Source: Actinomycetes bacterium (GTDB lineage: Bacteria > Actinomycetota > Actinomycetes > Actinomycetales > Microbacteriaceae). Taken from it: a stretch of DNA of 54,433 nt. This document shows positions 1-7,738 of this stretch, one piece after another. Numbering within the stretch: the first letter of the stretch is position 1; every line of letters begins with the position of its first letter. Location: positions 1 to 54,433 of the forward strand of contig JAEXHA010000023.1 of NCBI GenBank assembly GCA_023450335.1, given 5' to 3'. The position numbers were made by a program, and so were the translations under genes. The notes under the pieces were generated by a model. It had not been told where the DNA came from. It was given only the letters and a program-made list of their open reading frames with translations, and ran no database searches.

Positions 1-286
1 GCCCCACTGTGAGCGAAGACATGACGCCCAGGGCCGACTTGGGGCCCACCCCCGACACGCTCAGCAACTGGGTGAACACGGTGAGCTCTTCGCGCTCGCG
101 GAAGCCGTAGAGCGACAATGCGTCCTCGCGGACGATCAGGGTCGTGTGCAGCACGATGTCATCGCCCATGTGGAACTCGCGGGCCAGGGGTGTGGGCACG
201 GCCACGGCGAAGCCGACACCGCCGACGTCGATGACGACGCTCTCGGCGTCGAGATGCAGGACGCGTCCGCGCAGCGAAGAGATCAT
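1..286 (-). CDS. ruvA: Holliday junction DNA helicase subunit RuvA (N-terminal part, cut by window edge)
   Basis: RuvA binds four-way DNA junctions and loads the RuvB motor, which acts together with the RuvC resolvase. The visible 95 residues begin MISSLRGRVL and contain the OB-fold domain (VVIDVGGVGFAVAVP) and the start of the first helix-hairpin-helix (LLSVSGVGPKSALGVMSSL). The remaining roughly half of the protein lies beyond position 1. The ATG at 286 is chosen because a TAGGCT -10 box ends 6 nt before it (leaderless layout). The gene follows ruvC on the same strand with a 50-nt gap. Identification is by family knowledge of the N-terminal sequence. Confidence 0.95.
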   Translation of the reverse strand, partial: MISSLRGRVLHLDAESVVIDVGGVGFAVAVPTPLAREFHMGDDIVLHTTLIVREDALSLYGFREREELTVFTQLLSVSGVGPKSALGVMSSLTVG

Positions 287-292
287 GCCACC

Positions 293-298
293 AGCCTA
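293..298 (-). promoter_or_regulatory. Candidate -10 box of a leaderless ruvA promoter
   Basis: TAGGCT followed by the 6-nt spacer GGTGGC and then the ruvA ATG. This matches the TANNNT-6-start layout seen before many genes of this window. No ribosome binding site is visible, and no clear -35 hexamer is seen. Confidence 0.55.
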
Positions 299-307
299 CG
301 CGCGATT

Positions 308-323
308 TCGGAGATTTGTTCGA
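308..323. promoter_or_regulatory. LexA (SOS) box-like sequence upstream of ruvA
   Basis: TCGGAGATTTGTTCGA matches 10 of 12 specified bases of the actinobacterial SOS box TCGAAC-N4-GTTCGA: the right half is perfect and the left half has two mismatches. It lies in the short ruvC-ruvA gap just upstream of the ruvA -10 box, where LexA would occlude the promoter. Regulation by LexA is inferred from family knowledge of ruv genes. Confidence 0.4.
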
Positions 324-336
324 GCGACACGCGCCG

Positions 337-900
337 TCAGCGGCGGGCAACGCGCTCTGCGTCGGCCCAGGCCCGCTGCGCCGGGGTCATGCCGCCGGTC
401 GCTGCGGCGGCGGGTGAGCCGCGGCGCCACGCGTGGCACAGTGCCAGAGCGAGGGCGTCCGCGGCATCGGCCGGCTTGGGCAGTTCGTCCAGCCGCAGCA
501 CGCGGGCGACCATCGTCTGCACCTGGAGCTTGTCGGCGGCCCCGTAGCCGGTGACGGCGGCCTTCACCTCGGAGGGCGTGTGCGTGGCCGCGGGCACGCC
601 ATGCTCGGCGGCCAGCAGCAGCGCGATGCCGCTGGCCTGCGCCGTGCCCATGACGGTGTGCCGGTTCTGCTGGGCGAACACCCGCTCCACCGCGACGGCG
701 TGCGGACGATGCTCGGTCAGCACGGCCCGGATCCCGGCGGCGATCGCCGCGAGCCGCTGTTCGATGGGCAGCTCGTGCGACGAGCGCACGACGCCCACGT
801 GAACGAGCGTCGCCGATCGGTCGCGTGCGACGTCGACGACACCGACGCCGCAGCGGGTGAGGCCGGGGTCGATGCCGAGAACACGAAGAGCGGATGCCAC
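337..900 (-). CDS. ruvC: Crossover junction endodeoxyribonuclease RuvC
   Basis: RuvC resolves Holliday junctions by paired nicking. The 187-residue protein shows the RNase H-like fold signatures: RVLGIDPGLT with catalytic Asp11, VAVERVF with Glu72, and a C-terminal DAADALALALCHA segment carrying the last acidic residues. Its length is normal for the family. The GTG at 900 is supported by a TAGCGT -10 box (907-912) followed by a 6-nt spacer, so the mRNA is probably leaderless. It lies between yebC and ruvA on the same strand, the conserved actinobacterial order yebC-ruvC-ruvA(-ruvB). Confidence 0.96.
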   Translation of the reverse strand: MASALRVLGIDPGLTRCGVGVVDVARDRSATLVHVGVVRSSHELPIEQRLAAIAAGIRAVLTEHRPHAVAVERVFAQQNRHTVMGTAQASGIALLLAAEHGVPAATHTPSEVKAAVTGYGAADKLQVQTMVARVLRLDELPKPADAADALALALCHAWRRGSPAAAATGGMTPAQRAWADAERVARR

Positions 901-906
901 GCCCCC

Positions 907-912
907 ACGCTA
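907..912 (-). promoter_or_regulatory. Candidate -10 box of a leaderless ruvC promoter
   Basis: TAGCGT, 6-nt spacer GGGGGC, then GTG of ruvC. It lies inside the 53-nt yebC-ruvC gap. The hexamer is identical to the proposed ectA -10 box. Confidence 0.5.
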
Positions 913-953
913 CGCGGGCAGCTGCGGCATCCGCTCTGCGAAACGCGGTGGGC

Positions 954-1712
954 TCAGTCGTCCTGCTCGAGCTCGGCCTGCACCTCGGGGCTCAGGTCGA
1001 AGTTGCTGAAGACGTTCTGCACGTCGTCGCTGTCTTCCAGCGCGTCGATGAGGCGGAACACTTTGCGCGCGGTGTCGGCGTCGATCTCGACCTTGAGGTT
1101 CGGGACGAACTCGGCATCGGCCGACTCGTAGTCGATTCCGGCCTCCTGGAGCGCGGTGCGCACGGTGACCAGGTCGGACGCCTCGGTGATGACCTCGAAG
1201 CCCTGGGGATGGGCTTCGACCTCTTCGGCGCCGGCCTCGAGCACGGCCATCATGACGTCGTCCTCGGTGGTGCCCTCGCCCGAGACGATGATGACGCCCT
1301 TACGGGTGAAGTTGTACGCGACGCTGCCGGGATCGGCGAGGTTGCCGCCGTTGCGGCTGAGCGCGGTGCGCACCTCGGCGGCGGCACGGTTCTTGTTGTC
1401 GGTGAGGCACTCGATCATGAGGGCGACTCCGTTCGGGCCGTAGCCTTCGTACATGATCGAGGTGTACTCGACGGCCTCGCCGCCGATGCCCGCGCCACGC
1501 TTGATGGCGCGGTCGATGTTGTCGTTAGGGACCGAGGTCTTCTTCGCCTTCTGGACCGCGTCGTAGAGCGTCGGGTTGCCCGCGAGGTCGGCGCCGCCGA
1601 TCTTGGCGGCGACTTCGATGTTCTTGATGAGCTTGGCGAACGACTTGGCACGGCGGGCGTCGATGACGGCCTTCTTGTGCTTCGTGGTCGCCCATTTGGA
1701 GTGGCCGGACAT
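954..1712 (-). CDS. YebC/PmpR family protein (TACO1-type)
   Basis: 252 residues beginning MSGHSKWATTKHKKAVIDARRAK, the hallmark N-terminus of the YebC/PmpR family. The family was long annotated as transcriptional regulators. Later work on bacterial and mitochondrial (TACO1) members points to relief of ribosome stalling at proline-rich sequences. Other family blocks visible are NDNIDRAIKRGAG and YEGYGPNGVALMIECLTDN. The frame is open further upstream, but the ATG at 1712 gives the family start and has TAGAAT 7 nt before it. It is the first gene of the yebC-ruvC-ruvA group. Confidence 0.95.
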   Translation of the reverse strand: MSGHSKWATTKHKKAVIDARRAKSFAKLIKNIEVAAKIGGADLAGNPTLYDAVQKAKKTSVPNDNIDRAIKRGAGIGGEAVEYTSIMYEGYGPNGVALMIECLTDNKNRAAAEVRTALSRNGGNLADPGSVAYNFTRKGVIIVSGEGTTEDDVMMAVLEAGAEEVEAHPQGFEVITEASDLVTVRTALQEAGIDYESADAEFVPNLKVEIDADTARKVFRLIDALEDSDDVQNVFSNFDLSPEVQAELEQDD

Positions 1713-1719
1713 GTCCACG

Positions 1720-1725
1720 ATTCTA
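1720..1725 (-). promoter_or_regulatory. Candidate -10 box of a leaderless yebC promoter
   Basis: TAGAAT, 7-nt spacer CGTGGAC, then ATG of yebC. It is the closest match to TATAAT in this part of the window. It sits in the 61-bp divergent gap shared with the PLP-dependent decarboxylase gene. Confidence 0.55.
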
Positions 1726-1773
1726 TGCGCCACGGCCGTTGCGCCCTCGCACGGAGGCGAGCACACTGCCGAT

Positions 1774-3144
1774 ATGGATGAGCGTGAACGTGCGTTGGCC
1801 GCCGCGCAGCGGGCCGCGGTCGCATTTCTGAATGGTCTCGACGACCGGCCGGTGTGGCCGCGCGCGTCGCTCGAGGAGATGCTCGAGGTGTTCGATCGGC
1901 CGCTGCCCGATGACGGTGCCGACGCCGCCGAGGTGGTCACCGATCTCGCTGAGCGGGCCGGCCCCGGGCTGGTCGCCATCCCGGGTGGCCGGTTCTTCGG
2001 GTTCGTCATCGGCGGGACGCTGCCGGCTGCCCTGGCGGCGGACTGGCTCGTGTCCACGTGGGATCAGAACTCGGGATCGAGCACGATGACGACGGCCACC
2101 GTCGCGCTGGAGCGCGTGGCCGGACGGTGGATCTGCGAGCTGCTGGGGTTGCCGACAGGCGCGTCGGTGGGCTTTGTCACCGGCGCCCAGGTGTCGAACT
2201 TCGTGTGCCTGGCGACCGCGCAGCATGCTGTGCTGCGCCGCGCCGGATGGGATCTGACCCACCAGGGCCTGCGCGGTGCACCGCCGGTGCGGCTGATCGT
2301 CGGCGAGCATCGCCACGCGTCGATCGACCGTGCCGCGCGGTTCTGCGGCATCGGCGCGGACGAGCTGGTGGTGGTCCCTGCCGATGACCAGGGGCGGATG
2401 CTGCCGGCGGCGCTCGCGACCGCGCTGGCTGACGGCGACGGCGTCCCGACGATCGTGTGCCTGCAGGCTGGTGAGGTCCACACCGGGGCGTTCGACCCGT
2501 TCGCCGAGCTCACGCCGATCGCGCGCCGGCACGATGCCTGGGTGCACATCGACGGCGCTTTCGGGCTGTGGGCGGCGGCGTCGCCGACGCTGGCGCACCT
2601 GACCGCGGGCGCGGCGGACGCCGACTCGTGGACCACCGACGCGCACAAGACGCTCAATGTCCCCTATGACTGCGGTATGGCGATCGTGCGGGACCGCGCC
2701 GATGCGGTGGCGATGTTCCGCACCACCGGGGACTACCTGGTCTACGCCGGCCTCGACCCGTGGGACGTCGGGCCCGAGCTGTCGCGTCGCGCCCGCGGTG
2801 TGCCCGCCTGGGCGGCGCTGCGCAGTCTCGGCCGGCACGGCGTTGCCGACCTCGTCGACCGGCTGCACACCGGTGCGCGCCGTCTGGAGGCGGGCCTGCG
2901 GCGCGTCCCCGGCATCCAGATCGTCAACGATGTCGACTACACACAGGTGATGTTCCGGCTCGAGACCGACGCGGCGACCCGGGCCCTGGGGGCGGCCATC
3001 CTTGCCGACGGCACGGCCGCGCTCACCGGTGCCGAGTGGGCGGGTCGCGCCGCGTTGCGCTGTTCGATGTCGTCGTGGGTCACCACCGACGACGACATCG
3101 ACCGCACGGTCGCAGCGATCGCCCGGCTGGTGGCCGCCGGCTGA
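1774..3144 (+). CDS. Pyridoxal phosphate-dependent decarboxylase (group II, DDC/GAD-like)
   Basis: A 456-residue fold-type I PLP enzyme of the aromatic amino acid/glutamate decarboxylase superfamily. Visible landmarks are SGSSTMTTATVALERVAGRWI (N-terminal active-site region), AWVHIDGAFG (Asp260 binds the pyridine nitrogen) and SWTTDAHKTLNVPYDCG (Lys292 forms the Schiff base). The substrate cannot be read from the sequence. Annotation pipelines often call such proteins aspartate aminotransferase family or pyridoxal-dependent decarboxylase. The start at ATG 1774 is a choice: GGAGG lies 17 nt upstream, which is far. It is divergent from yebC and convergent (13-nt gap) with pdxT, so it interrupts the pdxT-yebC order known in other actinobacteria. 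Confidence 0.85.
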   Translation: MDERERALAAAQRAAVAFLNGLDDRPVWPRASLEEMLEVFDRPLPDDGADAAEVVTDLAERAGPGLVAIPGGRFFGFVIGGTLPAALAADWLVSTWDQNSGSSTMTTATVALERVAGRWICELLGLPTGASVGFVTGAQVSNFVCLATAQHAVLRRAGWDLTHQGLRGAPPVRLIVGEHRHASIDRAARFCGIGADELVVVPADDQGRMLPAALATALADGDGVPTIVCLQAGEVHTGAFDPFAELTPIARRHDAWVHIDGAFGLWAAASPTLAHLTAGAADADSWTTDAHKTLNVPYDCGMAIVRDRADAVAMFRTTGDYLVYAGLDPWDVGPELSRRARGVPAWAALRSLGRHGVADLVDRLHTGARRLEAGLRRVPGIQIVNDVDYTQVMFRLETDAATRALGAAILADGTAALTGAEWAGRAALRCSMSSWVTTDDDIDRTVAAIARLVAAG

Positions 3145-3157
3145 ACGGACTTTCCGC

Positions 3158-3741
3158 TCAGCGTGCGGCCGCGCGCGCGAGGAAGCGCTCGTGGAACCGC
3201 GTCTCCCCCGCCACCTCGGGGTGGAACGAGGTGCCCAGCACGTTCCCCTGCTCGACCGCGACGATGCGCCCGTCATCGAGCGTCGCCAGTACGTCCACCC
3301 CCGCGCCGACCGCCTCGACGATGGGCGCACGGATGAAGGCGGCGTGCACCGGTTCAGCGCCCAGCGCCGGCACCTCGAGGTCGGTCTCGAACGAGTCGAC
3401 CTGGCCGCCGAACGCATTGCGCCGCACGGTGACGTCGAGGCCCCCGAAGGTCTGCTGGCCGGCGATGCCGTCGGTGATGCGGTCGGCCAGCAGGATCAGC
3501 CCCGCGCACGTGCCGTAGACGGGCAGCCCGGCGCCGATGGCATCCACCAGCGGTTCGCGCAGGCCGAACGCGCGCGACAGCTTGTCGATCACGCTGGACT
3601 CACCGCCGGGCAGCACGAGCCCGGCGACGGATGCCAGGTCCCCCGGCCGTCGGACGGGCACCACCTCGGCGCCGAGCCCGGTCAGTACGCGGGTGTGCTC
3701 CCGGACATCGCCCTGCAGGGCGAGGACGCCGACGCGGAGCG

Positions 3742-3745
<4 letters not shown>
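3158..3745 (-). CDS. pdxT: Pyridoxal 5'-phosphate synthase glutaminase subunit PdxT
   Basis: PdxT hydrolyses glutamine and channels ammonia to PdxS for one-step PLP synthesis. The 195 residues show the class I-like glutaminase signatures: N-terminal VGVLALQGDVREH, LVLPGGESSV, the nucleophile Cys80 in YGTCAGLILLAD, and the His/Glu pair in SFHPEVAGE near the C-terminus. Its ATG overlaps the last 4 nt of pdxS (ATGA), indicating translational coupling and the expected roughly equimolar synthesis of the PdxS-PdxT complex. Confidence 0.98.
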
Positions 3746-4632
<887 letters not shown>

Positions 4633-4674
4633 AGCGGTCTCCTTCCGGCGCGACGGCGCCGCGGGTGGATGATC

Positions 4675-4698
4675 GGATGCCGGCAGACACCGGCATCC
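4675..4698. repeat. 9-bp inverted repeat (hairpin) in the pdxS 5' leader
   Basis: GGATGCCGG and CCGGCATCC are perfect 9-bp arms around a 6-nt loop. They lie 43-66 nt upstream of the pdxS start, so they would form a stable RNA hairpin in the pdxS leader if transcription starts upstream. The arm sequence is also the over-represented 9-mer described in the findings. Confidence 0.6.
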
Positions 4699-4699
4699 A

Positions 4700-4713
4700 T
4701 TGGCCTAGGCCAA
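4700..4713. promoter_or_regulatory. Perfect 14-bp palindrome between pdxS and pdxR, candidate PdxR operator
   Basis: TTGGCCTAGGCCAA reads the same on both strands. It is centred in the 143-bp divergent region between pdxS and pdxR. TACATT (4715-4720, minus strand) could serve as a pdxS -10 box just upstream of it, and TACACT (4735-4740) could serve pdxR. MocR-type PdxR proteins bind in such divergent regions; the motif itself is not one I can assign with certainty. Confidence 0.45.
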
Positions 4714-4775
4714 AATGTACCACGCACCAGCACCTACACTCGTGCCCAGTGAAACACGATGACGCGGAGGTCACG

Positions 4776-6116
4776 ATGGCGGTACGGATCAGCGGCGCGA
4801 CCGCGACGCAGATCGCCGAAAGCGTGCGCGAGCACATCGAGCACGGCGTTCTCGGACCGGGGGCGACGCTGCCGCCGGTGCGCGCACTGGCCGACGAGTT
4901 GGGGGTCAACCGCAACACCGTGAACGCGGCGTATCGTCAGCTGGCGACCGCGGGCGTCGTCGTCTCCCGTGGCCGCGGTGGCACGCGCGTCGCCGATCTT
5001 GCGCCGGTGGCCCAAGAGGGCTACGCGGCGGGCACCGTGCTGCGCGACATCGGCACGGGCAACCCGGACCCCGAACGGATCCCCGATATCTCCGCGGCAC
5101 TGGCGGGGCTGGCCGGGCGCCCTGTGCTGTACGGCGAGCCCGTGATCGACCCGGACCTGGAGCGTTGGGCCGAGGAGTGGATGGGCTCGTCCCTCGCACC
5201 CGAACAGGCTCGTGCACTCACGATCACCAGCGGTGCTGCCGATGCGGTCGAGCGACTGCTCGCCCAGGCGTTGACGCGTGACGACGCGGTCGCGCTGGAG
5301 GACCCCTGCTTCCTGGCGAGCCTGAACACGGTGCGGTTGGGCGGCTACCGGCCGGTGCCGGTGCCCGTCGATGACGAGGGGATGACGGTGTCGGGCCTGC
5401 GGGCAGCCCTCGCCGCCGGGGTGCGGGCCGTGGTGTGCACGCCGCGCGCACAGAACCCCACCGGCGCCAGCCTCACCGCCGGGCGGGCCGCCGCCCTGCG
5501 CGCCGTGCTGGCCGACCACCCCTACGTGCTCGTGATCGAGGACGACCACTTCTCGATGCTGTCGACACGGCCGTACCACTCGCTGATCGGCGCGGAGCAC
5601 CGGCGCTGGGCGCTCGTGCGCTCGGTGTCGAAATTCCTCGGGCCGGACATGTGCCTCGCGATCGCCGCGACCGACCCCGAAACGGCCGAACGCCTCGCGC
5701 AGCGGCTGAGCCCGGGCACGACGTGGGTGAGCCACCTGCTGCAGCGGCTCACCCTCGCCCAAGTCACCGACGACGCCGTCCTCGCGCAGATCCGCGATGC
5801 CGCCGACCACTACGCCGCACGCAACCGCGCCTTCGCGCAGCGTCTGTCGGAGCGGGGCCTCGGCAGTCGCGCCGGTGACGGACTCAACCTGTGGGTGTCG
5901 CTCCCCGTCGCGGCGCGGGACGTCGCCGAGCAGCTCATGCGGCGCGGATGGCTGGCCCGTTCGGGCGCCGAGTTCCAGCTGTGGAATGAGGATGCCGGGC
6001 ACCACCTGCGGGTGACCGTCCACGAGCTCGATGACCGCGACGCCGATCGGCTCGCCGACGACCTCGTTGCCGCTGTCGACGCGGCGCGTAGGAGCACGGC
6101 CGGGAAAGTGGGATGA
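4776..6116 (+). CDS. pdxR: MocR/GntR-family regulator with aminotransferase-like domain, PdxR
   Basis: 446 residues. A GntR-type winged helix (about residues 8-72; LPPVRALADELGVNRNTVNAAYRQL) is fused to a fold-type I aminotransferase-like domain. PLP-binding residues are present: QNPTGASL, VIEDDHFSML, and the Schiff-base lysine Lys286 in RSVSKFLGPD. MocR regulators next to pdxST are PdxR, which senses PLP and controls pdxST. The start at ATG 4776 is chosen for GCGGAGG 5 nt upstream; the frame is open 37 codons further upstream. pdxY follows after 7 nt. Confidence 0.9.
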   Translation: MAVRISGATATQIAESVREHIEHGVLGPGATLPPVRALADELGVNRNTVNAAYRQLATAGVVVSRGRGGTRVADLAPVAQEGYAAGTVLRDIGTGNPDPERIPDISAALAGLAGRPVLYGEPVIDPDLERWAEEWMGSSLAPEQARALTITSGAADAVERLLAQALTRDDAVALEDPCFLASLNTVRLGGYRPVPVPVDDEGMTVSGLRAALAAGVRAVVCTPRAQNPTGASLTAGRAAALRAVLADHPYVLVIEDDHFSMLSTRPYHSLIGAEHRRWALVRSVSKFLGPDMCLAIAATDPETAERLAQRLSPGTTWVSHLLQRLTLAQVTDDAVLAQIRDAADHYAARNRAFAQRLSERGLGSRAGDGLNLWVSLPVAARDVAEQLMRRGWLARSGAEFQLWNEDAGHHLRVTVHELDDRDADRLADDLVAAVDAARRSTAGKVG

Positions 6117-6123
6117 TCGACCG

Positions 6124-6975
6124 GTGAAAATCCTCTCGATCCAGTCCGCCGTCGCCTATGGACACGTGGGCAACTCCGCCGCGGTGTTCCCGCTGCAGCG
6201 CATCGGCGTCGAGGTGCTCCCGGTCTACACCGTGAACTTCTCCAACCACACCGGCTACGGGGCGTGGCGCGGCCCGCTCATCTCCCCCGACGATGTGCGC
6301 GATGTGATCACCGGCGTCGAGGAGCGCGGAGCGTTCGCTGACATCGACGTCATCTTGTCGGGGTATCAGGGCAGCGAGGGCATCGCCGACGTCATTCTCG
6401 ACGCCGTCGCTCGCGTGAAGGCCGCCAACCCCGGTGCCGTGTACTCGTGCGACCCGGTGATGGGCAACGCGAAGTCGGGCTGCTTCGTCGCGCCGGCCAT
6501 CCCGATCCTGCTGCGTGATCGCGTCGTGCCGGCCGCCGACATCATCACCCCCAACCAGTTCGAACTGGGTTTCCTCACCGAGACCGAACCGGACGATCTC
6601 GCCTCGACTCTGGCGTCGGCCGATCTCGCGCGCGAGATGGGCCCTCGCACGGTGCTGGTCACCAGCGTCGAGCGGCCCGACCGCCCCGAGGGCACGATCG
6701 AGATGATGGCCGTCACCGACGACGGCGCATGGATCGTGCGCACGCCGCACATCCCCATGAAGGCCAACGGGTCCGGCGATGTGACTGCGGCGCTGTTCAC
6801 CGCGCACTACCGCAGCACCGGTGACGCGGCCGCTGCGCTGGCGAGGACCACGTCAAGCGTCTTCGACCTGCTGCAGGCGACATACGACTCGGGTGAGCGC
6901 GAACTGCAGCTCATCGAGGCGCAGGAAGCCTACGCGCACCCCCGCCTGCAGTTCGAGGTCACGCAGGTGCGTTGA
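6124..6975 (+). CDS. pdxY: Pyridoxal kinase PdxY
   Basis: Phosphorylates pyridoxal in the PLP salvage route. The 283-residue ribokinase-fold protein matches PdxY in length (E. coli 287) and motifs: LSIQSAVAYGHVGNSAAVFPLQRIG, NHTGYG, VYSCDPVMGN, IITPNQFELGFLT and the anion-hole/catalytic Asp in PMKANGSGDVTAALF. It starts at GTG 6124, 7 nt after the pdxR stop, so it is probably co-transcribed with pdxR. Pairing of salvage kinase and PLP sensor with pdxST gives a complete vitamin B6 module. Confidence 0.95.
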   Translation: MKILSIQSAVAYGHVGNSAAVFPLQRIGVEVLPVYTVNFSNHTGYGAWRGPLISPDDVRDVITGVEERGAFADIDVILSGYQGSEGIADVILDAVARVKAANPGAVYSCDPVMGNAKSGCFVAPAIPILLRDRVVPAADIITPNQFELGFLTETEPDDLASTLASADLAREMGPRTVLVTSVERPDRPEGTIEMMAVTDDGAWIVRTPHIPMKANGSGDVTAALFTAHYRSTGDAAAALARTTSSVFDLLQATYDSGERELQLIEAQEAYAHPRLQFEVTQVR

Positions 6976-7031
6976 CCGGCGCCGTACGGCGGGCCGCCTC
7001 GCGCGCACGCGCGCGACGCGTACATCGCGAG

Positions 7032-7085
7032 CGACGCGTGCGACACGCGCGACACGCGCGACACGCGCGACACGCGCGACGCGCG
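7032..7085. repeat. 9-bp tandem repeat downstream of pdxY
   Basis: Four exact copies of CGACACGCG occupy 7041-7076. They are flanked by the degenerate copies CGACGCGTG (7032-7040) and CGACGCGCG (7077-7085), and further CGCG-rich sequence lies upstream. The 193-bp region 6976-7168 has no gene: it holds this repeat, the inverted repeat at 7097-7131 and the ectA promoter. Confidence 0.85.
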
Positions 7086-7096
7086 AGGATGGCGTG

Positions 7097-7131
7097 AGCC
7101 GCGGCGGGGCGCAAACCGACACGCCGCGGCT
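7097..7131. terminator. Inverted repeat between pdxY and ectA (terminator or regulatory)
   Basis: Perfect 10-bp arms AGCCGCGGCG and CGCCGCGGCT around a 15-nt loop. No T-run follows, so it could be an actinobacterial hairpin-only terminator for pdxR-pdxY, or an operator overlapping the ectA -35 region at 7131-7136. Confidence 0.45.
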
Positions 7132-7159
7132 TGAGGACCTCGCGTAATCTCGTTAGCGT
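7131..7159 (+). promoter_or_regulatory. Candidate ectA promoter
   Basis: TTGAGG (-35, 7131-7136), 17-bp spacer, TAGCGT (-10, 7154-7159), 9 nt before the ectA ATG. A transcript from here would have almost no leader. The right arm of the inverted repeat ends at the first base of the -35 box, which could couple repeat binding to osmotic control. Confidence 0.45.
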
Positions 7160-7168
7160 CGGGGTCGC

Positions 7169-7723
7169 ATGACCCAGATCTCAGAAGCAAGCCATGCCCG
7201 CACCTCGAACTCGACCGGAGTGCGGATCGCCGCGCCTGCCCTGACGCATGGCGCCGGTATGTGGCGCGTGGCCCGCGACAGCGGTGAACTCGATCTGAAC
7301 TCGTCGTACATGTACGTGCTGTTCGCACGCGACTTCGCCGCGACCTGCCGCGTCGCCCTGGACGGCGATGACGTGGTGGGTTTCGTGCTGGGCTACCGCC
7401 GCCCCGACGATCCGGGGTGCCTGCTGGTCTGGCAGATCGCCGTCGATGCGACACACCGCGGCCAGGGGCTGGCCGGCAGACTCCTCGACGACCTCGTCGA
7501 CACCGCCGCCCTCGCCGTCGAATCGGTCGAGACGACCATCACCGACGACAACGCCGCGTCACAGCGGCTGTTCGCCGCGTTCGCACGACGCCGCGGTGCC
7601 GGCCACGACGTCGCGCCGCTGATCGAGGCCGCGCACTTTCCCGATGATCACGAACCCGAAAGACTCCACCGGATCGCACCGCTGGCCGCACCGCGGCCGG
7701 GCGACCGATCCCCCACAGCCTGA
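7169..7723 (+). CDS. ectA: L-2,4-diaminobutyrate N-acetyltransferase EctA
   Basis: Acetylates L-2,4-diaminobutyrate at the gamma amino group, the second step of ectoine synthesis. The 184-residue GNAT protein has the EctA signature LDLNSSYMYVLFARDF, the acetyl-CoA loop IAVDATHRGQGLAGRLLDDLV, and ETTITDDNAASQRLF in the C-terminal half. It is first in ectABCD, with 15 nt to ectB. The residues before about 18 look unstructured, so a slightly later start is possible, but the ATG at 7169 lies just behind the promoter. No dedicated aspartokinase gene or EctR regulator is nearby. Confidence 0.95.
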   Translation: MTQISEASHARTSNSTGVRIAAPALTHGAGMWRVARDSGELDLNSSYMYVLFARDFAATCRVALDGDDVVGFVLGYRRPDDPGCLLVWQIAVDATHRGQGLAGRLLDDLVDTAALAVESVETTITDDNAASQRLFAAFARRRGAGHDVAPLIEAAHFPDDHEPERLHRIAPLAAPRPGDRSPTA

Positions 7724-7738
7724 GGAGGCGCACCCACC

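Noticed and set aside
1723..3417. Long open frame antisense to the PLP-dependent decarboxylase
   Set aside because: Arg/Gly/Val-rich product without any domain; it is the mirror of a high-GC coding sequence whose sense protein has clear active-site motifs.
7041..7076. Short repeats as a possible CRISPR array
   Set aside because: The unit is 9 bp in direct tandem without spacers, and no cas gene is present.
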